This document shows, piece by piece, positions 24,816 to 32,858 of a DNA stretch of 64,000 bases; the first letter of the stretch is position 1; each line of letters opens with the position of its first letter. The stretch spans positions 44,969-108,968 of the forward strand of contig CAYRUO010000007.1 of assembly GCA_964427505.1 (NCBI GenBank), written 5' to 3'. Source of the stretch: Thermanaerothrix sp034436175. Its GTDB lineage: Bacteria > Chloroflexota > Anaerolineae > Anaerolineales > Anaerolineaceae. The position numbers and the translations under genes were made by a program. The notes below the pieces were generated by a model. That model saw only the letters and a program-made list of their open reading frames with translations, made no database searches and was not told where the DNA came from.

Positions 24816-26264
24816 ATGAATCTGCGGCCCGACCCCGGTTTAACTTTTGACGATGTTTTGCTGGTGCCCAAGTATTCCGATATTCGCAGCCGCAAAGATG
24901 TGGACACCAGCACCTGGCTGGCGCCAGGGATTCGCCTGCATATCCCGATCCTCTCCGCCAATATGGATACGGTCACCGAGGCCAACATGGCCATCGCCAT
25001 GGCCCAACAGGGTGGATTGGGGGTATTGCACCGCTTTATGAGCATTGAGCGCATGGTTGAAATGGTGCGCAAGGTTAAGCGCGCCGAGAGCATGGTGGTG
25101 CTTACCCCGTTGACCATCCTCCCGACTGCCACGGTCGCCGAAGCCCGCCGCATCATGGCCGAGGAAGAAATCGGCGGCCTGGTGGTCGTGGATGACGCCC
25201 AACATCTTTTAGGCCTGGTAACAACGCGCGATGTCTTGCTTGCCCCCGATGCCGATGCACCGGTCAGTACGGTTATGACCCCGCGCGAGCGCTTGATCGT
25301 GGCCGGCGAGAACGAATCGCTAGAAGCGGCGCGGGAAAAGTTGTACACTCACCGCATTGAAAAACTTCCCTTGGTGGACGGCGAGAATCGCCTGGCGGGT
25401 CTAATCACCGTCCAGGATATCGTCAAAATTCAGCAGCACCCCCACGCCACCAAGGACGCCTTGGGACGGCTACGGGTGGGGGTGGCGATCGGCGTCAAAC
25501 CGGAAGAGATCGAACGCGCCGCCGCCTGCGTGGAGGCCGGTGCGGACATCCTGGTGCTGGATATTGCGCATGGCCACTCCGAGAATGCCCTGCGCATGGT
25601 GCGTACGCTGAAGCAGAAATTTCCCGCCATTCCGCTGATCGCCGGCAATGTGGCAACCGCCGAAGGCGTGCGTGACCTGGTGAAGGCCGGTGCCGATGCG
25701 GTGAAGGTCGGCGTAGGCGCAGGCTCGATCTGCACGACCCGCATTGTCACCGGATGTGGTGTGCCGCAATTGACCGCCGTGGCCGAATGCGCCGCCGAAG
25801 GGCATCGGCTTAACGTGCCCATCATCGCCGACGGCGGTATGCGCACCTCCGGCGACGTGACCAAAGCCCTGGCTGCCGGCGCCAGTGCGGTCATGTTGGG
25901 CAACATGCTGGCCGGCACCGAGGAAAGTCCCGGGCCCGAAGTCGTGCGTCAGGGACGGCGCTACAAAGTGGTGCGCGGCATGGCCTCCCTGACCGCCAAC
26001 GTGGAACGCCGCCGTCTGGAACGCCGCGACGAAGACCTCGATGAAGAAGAGTGGAGCGAAGTCGTTCCGGAAGGCGTGGAAGCCCTGGTGCCTTACCGCG
26101 GCAAGGTCAAGGATATCCTGCACCAGATCGTGGGCGGGCTCCGCTCAGGGATGAGTTACGTCGGCGCGCATAACCTGCCCGAATTATGGGAGCGTGCCGA
26201 ATTCATCCGCATCACCCCTGCCGGGAAGGCCGAATCCGGCGCGCATGATGTGGAATTGATTTGA
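24816..26264 (+). CDS. guaB: IMP dehydrogenase
   Basis: The ATG at 24816 has TGAGGA upstream; the product has 482 residues. A TIM barrel begins with GLTFDDVLLVP. Two CBS domains (about 90-205) interrupt it, including MAEEEIGGLVVVDDAQHLLGLVT. The catalytic loop is GVGAGSICTTRIVTG with the nucleophilic Cys, and the flap region with NVERRR and EGVEALVPYRG follows. The enzyme converts IMP to XMP with NAD+, the committed step of GMP synthesis. CBS domains bind adenine or guanine nucleotides for control. It is probably co-transcribed with the lipoprotein gene 13 bases on. Confidence 0.97.
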   Translation: MNLRPDPGLTFDDVLLVPKYSDIRSRKDVDTSTWLAPGIRLHIPILSANMDTVTEANMAIAMAQQGGLGVLHRFMSIERMVEMVRKVKRAESMVVLTPLTILPTATVAEARRIMAEEEIGGLVVVDDAQHLLGLVTTRDVLLAPDADAPVSTVMTPRERLIVAGENESLEAAREKLYTHRIEKLPLVDGENRLAGLITVQDIVKIQQHPHATKDALGRLRVGVAIGVKPEEIERAAACVEAGADILVLDIAHGHSENALRMVRTLKQKFPAIPLIAGNVATAEGVRDLVKAGADAVKVGVGAGSICTTRIVTGCGVPQLTAVAECAAEGHRLNVPIIADGGMRTSGDVTKALAAGASAVMLGNMLAGTEESPGPEVVRQGRRYKVVRGMASLTANVERRRLERRDEDLDEEEWSEVVPEGVEALVPYRGKVKDILHQIVGGLRSGMSYVGAHNLPELWERAEFIRITPAGKAESGAHDVELI

Positions 26265-26277
26265 GAAAGGAAACCTC

Positions 26278-27201
26278 ATGGCCCGATGGCACCGCCTGTT
26301 GCTCGTATCTCTGGTCGCCGGTTTGACCGCCTGCCTGCCGCAGGTCATCCCCCCCACACCGACGCCACTACCCCCCACGCCAACCCTAACCCCTACCCCC
26401 GCCTATGCTCCCTTGAGCGCCATAGATGTGCTCAACGCCGAATACATGTTACTCGATTTCAGCGGCAACCTGCGCACCATCCGCCTGAACGATGGCACGT
26501 ATCAATCCGGTAACGACCCCACCCAACCGGACTTCTGGTCGGTGCGACTGGGCGAAATGATGGCATTCGGCGACCTCAACGGGGATGGGTTGGGAGATGC
26601 GGTAGCCACCATCGCCGAGAACTACGGCGGGACGGGCGTTTTTGTCAACCTGGTCGCACTGCTCAACGAGAACGGACTGCCCCGTCACGTCGCCTCGTAC
26701 TTCATTGACGACCGCCCTATTCTCGAAACCCTGACCCTCCAAGATGGGACGATTCGCCTGGCGGCAACCATTCACGGGCCGAATGACCCTGGGTGCTGCC
26801 CAACCCAACCGGTGACCCGCGACCTGCGCCTGGTGAACAGCAACCTGATGTTGATTCGTGCCACCTCGCAAACGCCGGGTGGTCAGGAACGGCGCATTGA
26901 TCTGGACGAACCCACCGACAACACGACCCTGAGCACCAGAGCCCTCCATCTGCGCGGTCGAGTAACCATCGCGCCGTTTGAAAACACCCTGCGCTATCGC
27001 CTCACGACCGCCCAGGGCACCACCCTATTGGTCGGGCCGCTCATGGTCGAAGCCCCCGATCTGGGTGCCCCGGGTACATTTGAAACCACATTAGACCTGC
27101 AAAACCTGCCCGGTGGTTTATACTATTTAGAGATCGCCGACCTGAGCGCTGCCGATGGCAGTATCCTGGCACTGACCACAGCGCGCCTCAACCTTCCATA
27201 A
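26278..27201 (+). CDS. Lipoprotein with Gmad2-like C-terminal Ig domain
   Basis: The 307-residue product has a short signal peptide ending in a lipobox, GLTACLP, with Cys at about residue 19. A Pro/Thr linker (TPTPLPPTPTLTPTP) follows. The middle has GDLNGDGLGDAVATI, an FG-GAP-like Asp-rich loop that may bind calcium. The last ~100 residues have a beta-sandwich look: DEPTDNTTLSTRALHLRG, then LVGPLMVEA, FETTLDL and LYYLEIADLSAADGS, which resembles the Gmad2 immunoglobulin-like domain. It should be tethered to the outer face of the membrane. Function is unknown, and the link with guaB is probably positional only. Confidence 0.78.
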   Translation: MARWHRLLLVSLVAGLTACLPQVIPPTPTPLPPTPTLTPTPAYAPLSAIDVLNAEYMLLDFSGNLRTIRLNDGTYQSGNDPTQPDFWSVRLGEMMAFGDLNGDGLGDAVATIAENYGGTGVFVNLVALLNENGLPRHVASYFIDDRPILETLTLQDGTIRLAATIHGPNDPGCCPTQPVTRDLRLVNSNLMLIRATSQTPGGQERRIDLDEPTDNTTLSTRALHLRGRVTIAPFENTLRYRLTTAQGTTLLVGPLMVEAPDLGAPGTFETTLDLQNLPGGLYYLEIADLSAADGSILALTTARLNLP

Positions 27202-27244
27202 AACTCATTTGAATCCGGAATCCGCCCCTACGGAGGATAACTTT

Positions 27245-28462
27245 ATGCCCGTTCCTGTCATCGTGGATGCGATTCGCACCCCTATCGGCAACCTGGGGGG
27301 CGCCCTGGCCGCCGTGCGCCCGGACGACCTGGCCGCGTTGGTCATCCGCACCCTGGTGGAACGTAATCATCTCGACCCCACCCTGATCGAAGAGGTTTAT
27401 TTTGGCTGTGCCAACCAGGCCGGCGAAGATAACCGCAACGTCGCCCGCATGGCGGCGCTTTTGGCCGGTCTGCCGGTCGAGGTGGCGGGGGTGACTTTCA
27501 ACCGCCTGTGCGCCTCCGGCCTGACCGCGGTCAACATGGCCGCCCGTGCCATCCGCGTGGGCGAAGGCGAGGTGTTTATCGCCGGGGGCGTTGAAAGCAT
27601 GTCCCGCGCCCCCTATTCCATTCCCAAGGCGGAAAAACCCTTCCCCTACGGCAATCTGACGGCATGGGATACCGCGCTGGGGTGGCGCTACCCTCATCCG
27701 CGCATGATCGAGATGTATGGCATCGAATCCATGGGTGAAACCGCCGAGAATATCGCCGAGATGACCGGCATCACCCGCGAGGAACAGGATCGCTTCGCCT
27801 TGCGCAGTCACCAGCGCGCCATCGCCGCCATGGATTCGGGGCGTTTTGCGGAGGAAATCGTCCCGGTGCCCGTGCCACAGCCCAAAGGCGAGCCAATCCT
27901 GGTGACGACCGATGAACGCCCGCGCCGCGACACCTCCCTGGAAGCGCTGGCGCGGCTCAAACCGGCCTTCCGTCCCGGCGGAACGGTGACCGCCGGCAAT
28001 TCTTCCGGGATGAATGACGGCGCCGCCGCCGTGCTAGTCATGAGCGAGGAACGTGCCCGCGCCTTGGGTTTGCGTCCACTGGTGCGCATCCTCGCCAGCG
28101 CCGCCGCCGGCGTTGTGCCGCGCCTTATGGGATTGGGGCCAATCCCGGCCACACGTAAGGTTTTGGCCCGCACCGGGTTGACCCTGGAACACATCGGCCT
28201 GATCGAGATCAACGAAGCCTTTGCGGTGCAAACCCTGGCCGTGATCCGTGAATTGGGATTAAACGAAGACATCGTCAACGTCAATGGGGGTGCGATCGCT
28301 TTGGGACACCCACTGGGATGCTCCGGCGCGCGCATCCTGACCACGTTGATCCATGAGATGCGCCGCCGTGCGCCGCAGATGCCCCGTCCGTTCTACGGCC
28401 TGGCAACCCTGTGCGTGGGAGTCGGGCAGGGTGAAGCGACCCTAGTGGAGTGGGTGGACTGA
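27245..28462 (+). CDS. Acetyl-CoA C-acyltransferase (thiolase)
   Basis: The ATG at 27245 has GGAGG ten bases upstream; the product has 405 residues. The active-site Cys is in NRLCASGLTAVNMA (near residue 90). The C-terminal base region is NVNGGAIALGHPLGCSGAR, and the second active Cys is in LCVGVGQG. All catalytic residues of type II thiolases are present. It either condenses two acetyl-CoA or cleaves 3-ketoacyl-CoA. With no other beta-oxidation gene adjacent, the direction is open. The downstream epimerase gene starts three bases after its stop. Confidence 0.96.
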   Translation: MPVPVIVDAIRTPIGNLGGALAAVRPDDLAALVIRTLVERNHLDPTLIEEVYFGCANQAGEDNRNVARMAALLAGLPVEVAGVTFNRLCASGLTAVNMAARAIRVGEGEVFIAGGVESMSRAPYSIPKAEKPFPYGNLTAWDTALGWRYPHPRMIEMYGIESMGETAENIAEMTGITREEQDRFALRSHQRAIAAMDSGRFAEEIVPVPVPQPKGEPILVTTDERPRRDTSLEALARLKPAFRPGGTVTAGNSSGMNDGAAAVLVMSEERARALGLRPLVRILASAAAGVVPRLMGLGPIPATRKVLARTGLTLEHIGLIEINEAFAVQTLAVIRELGLNEDIVNVNGGAIALGHPLGCSGARILTTLIHEMRRRAPQMPRPFYGLATLCVGVGQGEATLVEWVD

Positions 28463-28465
28463 CGT

Positions 28466-29470
28466 ATGTTGATCCTGGTCACCGGCGCCAGTGGTTTCAT
28501 CGGGGGACATCTGTGCCGTGCCCTGATTGCGCAAGGACACCATGTGCGCGCTTTCCACCGCCCCACCAGCGCATTGCAGTTATTGGCCGACCTGCCGGTG
28601 GAACATGCCCTGGGTGACCTAACACGGCCTGAAACCCTGGAAGCCGCATTAGAAGGGGTGGACGTTGTCTTGCATACCGCCGCCCTGCTGGGTGAACGGG
28701 CTAGCCCGGCGCAACACTACGCCGTAACCGTAGAAGGCACCCGCGCCTTACTCACGGCGGCGTTGCGTGCCGGGGTGCAACGGGTGGTGCACACCAGTTC
28801 CGCCGTCGCCCTGGGTATTCCACCTCTGACCCGTGACGCCGACATTCCCTACATCATGGATGAAACCCACACCTGGAATTACCCCCCGGAACGGTGGCCC
28901 TACGCGTATGCCAAATATCTGGCCGAACTGGAAGTGCAGCGGGCGGTGGCATTGGGATTGGATGCGGTGATCGTCAATCCCACCCTGGTCATCGGGGCCG
29001 GCGATCACTACCGGCGGACGCGGTCCATCATTGTGCAGGTAGCCCAGCGGCGCCTGCCGTTCATCACCGCCGGCGGGCTGAACGCCGTGCACATCGAGGA
29101 CGTGGTGCAGGGGCATTTGCTGGCCCTGGAACGGGGGCAACGCGGCGAACGCTATCTCCTGGGGGGTGAGAACCTCACCCTGAGCGCCCTGGCGGAAAAG
29201 ATCGCCGCGGTATGCGGGGTACCCGGGCCGGGTCCGGAATGGCCGGCGGGGCTGGTGCGCGCCCTCAGCCGACCGTTCTCCCTGCTTGAAGCCTATCTGA
29301 ACCTGCCGGTAGATGCACGCACCTTAGCCCTGGCCGGTTATTATTTCTATTACACCCATGCCAAAGCCCAGACACACCTGGGCTACACCCCACGCCGCAC
29401 CGTAGAGGACGCCATCCGCGAGGCCTGGGCATGGTTTAGCGGGAAGACGCAATCACCGGTTTCGGCTTGA
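28466..29470 (+). CDS. NAD(P)-dependent epimerase/dehydratase (extended SDR)
   Basis: The 334-residue product begins with the Rossmann motif GASGFIGGHL. It has the SDR catalytic set: the Ser in HTSSAVALG and YAYAK with Tyr and Lys. The sequence after residue 150 (VIVNPTLVIGAGDH, NAVHIEDVVQGHLLAL, RYLLGGENLTL) resembles dihydroflavonol-reductase-like or 3-beta-HSD-like SDRs acting on sterol, terpenoid or acyl substrates, not sugar-nucleotide epimerases proper. It follows thiolase by three bases, suggesting a shared role in acyl or isoprenoid metabolism, which is inference. Confidence 0.9.
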   Translation: MLILVTGASGFIGGHLCRALIAQGHHVRAFHRPTSALQLLADLPVEHALGDLTRPETLEAALEGVDVVLHTAALLGERASPAQHYAVTVEGTRALLTAALRAGVQRVVHTSSAVALGIPPLTRDADIPYIMDETHTWNYPPERWPYAYAKYLAELEVQRAVALGLDAVIVNPTLVIGAGDHYRRTRSIIVQVAQRRLPFITAGGLNAVHIEDVVQGHLLALERGQRGERYLLGGENLTLSALAEKIAAVCGVPGPGPEWPAGLVRALSRPFSLLEAYLNLPVDARTLALAGYYFYYTHAKAQTHLGYTPRRTVEDAIREAWAWFSGKTQSPVSA

Positions 29471-29778
29471 GCCGTTAGCGGCAACGGGTAACCTTGGTAT
29501 CGCGAGCCTCATCTAAGAAAGATAGGTATCAGATCCCAGTTAGACTTGCATCGTTATGTGTTATCTTGGATATTCCCGAGGGATTTCTTCTCTTTTTGGT
29601 AGAGATGCGTGGACACGATAGAGGCGAGATTCCTGACCACCCGGATTAGGGCAGGCGAATAGCTCCTCGCCAAAAACCGGGCGAAATAATGCCTGGCGGG
29701 ACAAAACCACAACCAACCTATGGGCACGTCACTTATGGGGATAAGGACATCGGTAGAGACTACATCAATCTCGCTGAA
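29471..29778. other. Gene-poor leader of the A+T-rich patch
   Basis: About 300 bases without a supported gene. A minus-strand reading frame of 85 codons covers 29554-29811, but it has no ribosome site and no family look. Base composition shifts toward A+T from here to about 32850. Confidence 0.4.
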
Positions 29779-30525
29779 ATGGTTTGTTCTATGCTCTGCC
29801 ATCATACCCAAACCATTCCCATCACTACGTTACTTTTTTCAATCGTGCTTCTGCTCGGGGCAGCCCTGATCACAGGGTGTCAGTCCACTACTCCCTTATC
29901 CTCTCCGACCGCATTACCGGCGAAGATTTTGCCATCCTCTCCACCTTTGCCTCCAACAACTTTTCCTTCCACTCTCATCCTCGAAATGACCTTTGATATC
30001 AAACCACCTCCCACTGAAACGGTTACCCCATCACCAACTCCGACTCCCATCCTGGGCCGGGTTGAACAGGTGACCTCGGGCCACTATTTCAGTTGGAATC
30101 GCTACATCCATCCCAAATACGGCTTCGCTTTTTCCTTTCCACCCGATTGGAAAATCATCGTTGAAAATGCTCATTTCGTAGGTCTTGCCAGTCGCACGAT
30201 ACCGGGGTTTGAACTCCATATCAGGTTTAATTTTTCATTTATGAAACGGAGGTCTCAATCACACGTACTGAGATCGGCGAGGGTGAGGTGCTGGATCAGG
30301 GCCATATTAACTTTCTAGGCAAGATCATTCCCCGCCAAAGTGTTGGTCTACCAAAGCGAGGTCCCCACAGTACTATACAACTGGGCCTGTGAAACCCGGG
30401 TAGGCGATATGGTCTTCATCACTGGCCTGGATTCCCTAGAAACCGTTCAGCGTACCATTCCGCCCGAAATTCAGACCGTTGCCGATCAGATTGTAGAGTC
30501 ATTTGAGCGGGTTAAACCGAGATGA
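29779..30525 (+). pseudogene. Broken lipoprotein gene with two compensating frameshifts
   Basis: The first part encodes a lipoprotein: a hydrophobic signal ending in ALITGCQ, a Pro/Ser/Thr linker, then HPKYGFAFSFPPDW, a motif common in secreted proteins of this style. Near 30225-30240 the sensible reading slips to another frame, where YETEVSITRTEIGEGEVLD continues to IIPRQ. Near 30325-30335 it returns to the first frame as AKVLVYQSEVPTVLYNWACE and ends at 30525. Joined, the three pieces give one protein of about 240-250 residues. The breaks lie near TTTTT and CCCC runs, so they may be decay or sequencing indels. The start is uncertain; ATGs are at 29779 and 29791. Confidence 0.6.
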
Positions 30526-30758
30526 CCAGAGCCCGGTCAACCCAACCCACCTTGGCAATAACCTCGGCAACAACAAGGACTGGATAATGGGAGTATCTCT
30601 CCTCTAATTCTCGAGGCAGAGATGTATAGTTATCCCCGCGATGGGTCAAACCATAATGCTTAGATTCGGAAATCCACAGTTGAAAATTCTCCACTGCTGG
30701 TTTTACCATATTTATTGAATAGGAAGATCTAGAAAGCCAATACGGAGGTAAAAAAATC

Positions 30759-31295
30759 ATGATTAGACGATTCATTTTTACCCTGATGATTTTAACATCA
30801 TTGCTATCTCTAAACTTGGTGACCGCAAATGCAAACGGACTGGAGGTGAACATCCAATACTGGAAGCGATCAACCCAGGGTACCTATTACGTTGCCATCC
30901 CATTTGAGAGCGTTTCAGAGAGCCAGCCGCTTAAAGACATTTACATGATTTCTGCTGGTGGATGTAAAATATTCACCAAGGGCATCGATATTTACAATTC
31001 CCTGCAAATCAAAGTAGCCACTTATGCTCAAGAGATTAGCTGGTGTTATGATGGTCAAAAGATCACCAGCCTGTCGCGCACGCGTTGGGGAACAGTCAAT
31101 GCTCCTATATACCAGTTTAACGGGCACATTGGAAACACCGAGTCGGGCGGGAAGGGTCAAGCCCTATATCGTGCCTGGACTCAAGGTTCATTTTGCGAGA
31201 TTGCACCCGGAATGGGCTGTGTATGGAATTTTTACCCCTGGGTGGATCAATATGTCTTCTCAGATGGTTCCTATTGGGGAAACGCAGGATGGTAA
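30759..31295 (+). CDS. Secreted four-cysteine protein of unknown function
   Basis: The ATG has a strong GGAGGT ten bases upstream. The 178-residue product begins with a classic signal peptide (MIRRFIF, hydrophobic 7-20, likely cleavage after ANA at about 25). The mature part of about 150 residues has four cysteines (69, 96, 146, 154), enough for two disulfides, and is rich in aromatic residues, ending SDGSYWGNAGW. No known domain was recognised. The next gene overlaps its stop by seven bases, so it is co-translated with a small membrane protein. That is the kind of pairing seen for a secreted effector and its immunity or export partner, but this is only one option. Confidence 0.75.
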   Translation: MIRRFIFTLMILTSLLSLNLVTANANGLEVNIQYWKRSTQGTYYVAIPFESVSESQPLKDIYMISAGGCKIFTKGIDIYNSLQIKVATYAQEISWCYDGQKITSLSRTRWGTVNAPIYQFNGHIGNTESGGKGQALYRAWTQGSFCEIAPGMGCVWNFYPWVDQYVFSDGSYWGNAGW

Positions 31296-31633
31296 AGAAG
31301 TCATTTTTCTCCCTACTTCAGCAACCTTCATTTGCTTGGATCGGAGTAACACTCACGTTACTAATAACATTCGGCATAGTGTTCTTGATATCCAAGCAAC
31401 CATGGTTGTTGGTCGTTATCTTTGGAGTCTTGGTATGGTCGAGTCTAGCCATGCATCTAACAACTAAACGCGGGTGGGCAAAAGGGCTTTCCTTGCTGAT
31501 CCTCATCTTTAGCCTCTCTGGCCTTTGCCTATCACCAGCTCTATTGATTACGGCTTCTAATAAGATGCCTTCGGACAACCTTCGCATCCTTCTGGAAAAA
31601 CTTATCCAAACCAGACAATGGCTTGGCCAATGA
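31289..31633 (+). CDS. Small three-helix membrane protein, paralogue of the LuxR-fused domain
   Basis: From the ATG at 31289 the product has 114 residues and three hydrophobic helices at about 17-34, 39-56 and 66-87. It has a clear relative in the same patch: the C-terminal half of the LuxR-type protein at 31865. Matching pieces are SKQPWLLVVIFGVLVW against TKQNWLLVPMLGFMAW, LCLSPALLI against LCISPAWLI, and SDNLRILLEKL against SDNAILDLLQKI. The N-terminus is short and basic, so it lacks any DNA-binding part. It overlaps the secreted-protein gene by seven bases. Its role is unknown. Confidence 0.72.
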   Translation: MVKKSFFSLLQQPSFAWIGVTLTLLITFGIVFLISKQPWLLVVIFGVLVWSSLAMHLTTKRGWAKGLSLLILIFSLSGLCLSPALLITASNKMPSDNLRILLEKLIQTRQWLGQ

Positions 31634-31864
31634 TGCACGAAATTACCTTCGCCAGCCCCCAACTTTTGGTCACTTATACACGTGCTAGAAATGGACTAAG
31701 AGTTGTTCTTATGGGTTTTCCGAAAAACTGTCTTGATAATGCAACAGTCAGTAATGCATTCCACACCCAAGTTACCAAAACAGCCATCACCAGACATCTA
31801 AGAGGGGGTAAACTTAAGCCATGTATTGATATTAAGCAATGTGGTCCGGGCATAACAAGAGCTC

Positions 31865-32470
31865 ATGGAACAATATCCTGATCCAATGTTTAGCAACCGC
31901 GAAATTGAAGTCGTGGCTTTACTGCTCCAGGGAAAAAGCAACAAAGAAATTGCCCACACCCTGGGTGTCTCAAATCGTACCATTGAAGCCCACTTGAGTT
32001 CAATATATTCCAAGCTGGCCGTAACCTCTCGAACCGAAGCAGTCATCAAACTAACCCAGATGGGATGGAGCAGTGCCACAGACAAAACACTGTCTGAAGA
32101 AGCTAACAAGGCCCCTGCGCTCGACAACCGAACTACGCAAGTTAAGGATACACTTGCAAAACCGTTACGATCTTCTGCCGGAAAGTGGGCGGTGATAACA
32201 CTCCTAACAACTTTAGGACTTATTTGGATCTTCACAAAACAAAATTGGCTTCTGGTACCCATGCTGGGCTTCATGGCGTGGATTGGTCTGGCAGAGTACC
32301 TCACAGCGACCAATGTTTGGAAAAAATGGATATCACTTTTGATTTTTATACTGGGATTTTCTCTGCTATGCATCTCCCCTGCTTGGTTGATTTCTACAAC
32401 TCCTTTAGCAAGTGATAACGCCATTCTGGATTTACTCCAAAAGATCCTACATGCCACATCGAGGCAATAA
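31865..32470 (+). CDS. LuxR-type DNA-binding protein fused to a three-helix membrane domain
   Basis: The 201-residue product starts with a LuxR/GerE helix-turn-helix (about 8-68): FSNREIEVVALLLQGKSNKEI, GVSNRTIEAHLSSIYSKL, then SRTEAVIKLTQMGW. A polar linker (70-105) leads to three membrane helices (about 108-123, 128-145, 155-176) and a short C-terminal tail SDNAILDLLQKILHATSR. There is no receiver, PAS or ligand domain. It would therefore be a membrane-tethered one-component regulator with the DNA-binding part inside the cell. The membrane half is a paralogue of the protein at 31289, 230 bases upstream, which suggests the two helices bundles interact. The ribosome site is weak. Confidence 0.8.
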   Translation: MEQYPDPMFSNREIEVVALLLQGKSNKEIAHTLGVSNRTIEAHLSSIYSKLAVTSRTEAVIKLTQMGWSSATDKTLSEEANKAPALDNRTTQVKDTLAKPLRSSAGKWAVITLLTTLGLIWIFTKQNWLLVPMLGFMAWIGLAEYLTATNVWKKWISLLIFILGFSLLCISPAWLISTTPLASDNAILDLLQKILHATSRQ

Positions 32471-32858
32471 CGCATTACTATTACTAACCAGTGAATTTTC
32501 CCGATACCCCACTTACACCTCCAATTTGTTCCCGAAAAACCAAGAAACGACCAGGTTGGAAAGGGTCTGTCCAAAAGCTGGTGGATTTTTGCTCTACCAG
32601 CAAAAACCAGCACGTCTAGCGGCCTTACTCATTCAATTGCCCGTAATAGTGGTGGTTATAATCTGCCGACCAATGTTGAGGCAAACACAAAATTCCTATT
32701 ACATTGACAACGCCGTAACAAACTCACGTGATAAGGCAATCAACTTCGGAGTTCAATACTGGATCACTCAATCCGACGGCGGTTAAGCACACCGATCATT
32801 CAAGCAGACCCACAAGGGGAGATTGAGTTTAAGCGGGATTATTCATTGTGTTCCAACC
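32471..32858. other. Intergenic end of the A+T-rich patch
   Basis: About 390 bases with no supported gene. A weak 124-codon frame on the plus strand (32412-32786) overlaps the LuxR gene and lacks family features. A hairpin TTTTTGCT/AGCAAAAA with a five-base loop lies at 32586-32606. GC-rich sequence resumes with the next gene. Confidence 0.4.

Noticed and set aside
30512..30853. Minus-strand frame of 113 codons
   Set aside because: Overlaps the better-supported secreted-protein gene and has no ribosome site. The stretch ELEERYSHYPVLVVAEVIAK looks protein-like, so it may be a remnant.
32586..32606. TTTTTGCT/AGCAAAAA hairpin as a terminator
   Set aside because: The T and A runs are on the wrong sides for either strand, with no T tail after the stem.
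32412..32786. Plus-strand frame of 124 codons after the LuxR gene
   Set aside because: Starts within the LuxR gene, no ribosome site, no recognisable domain.
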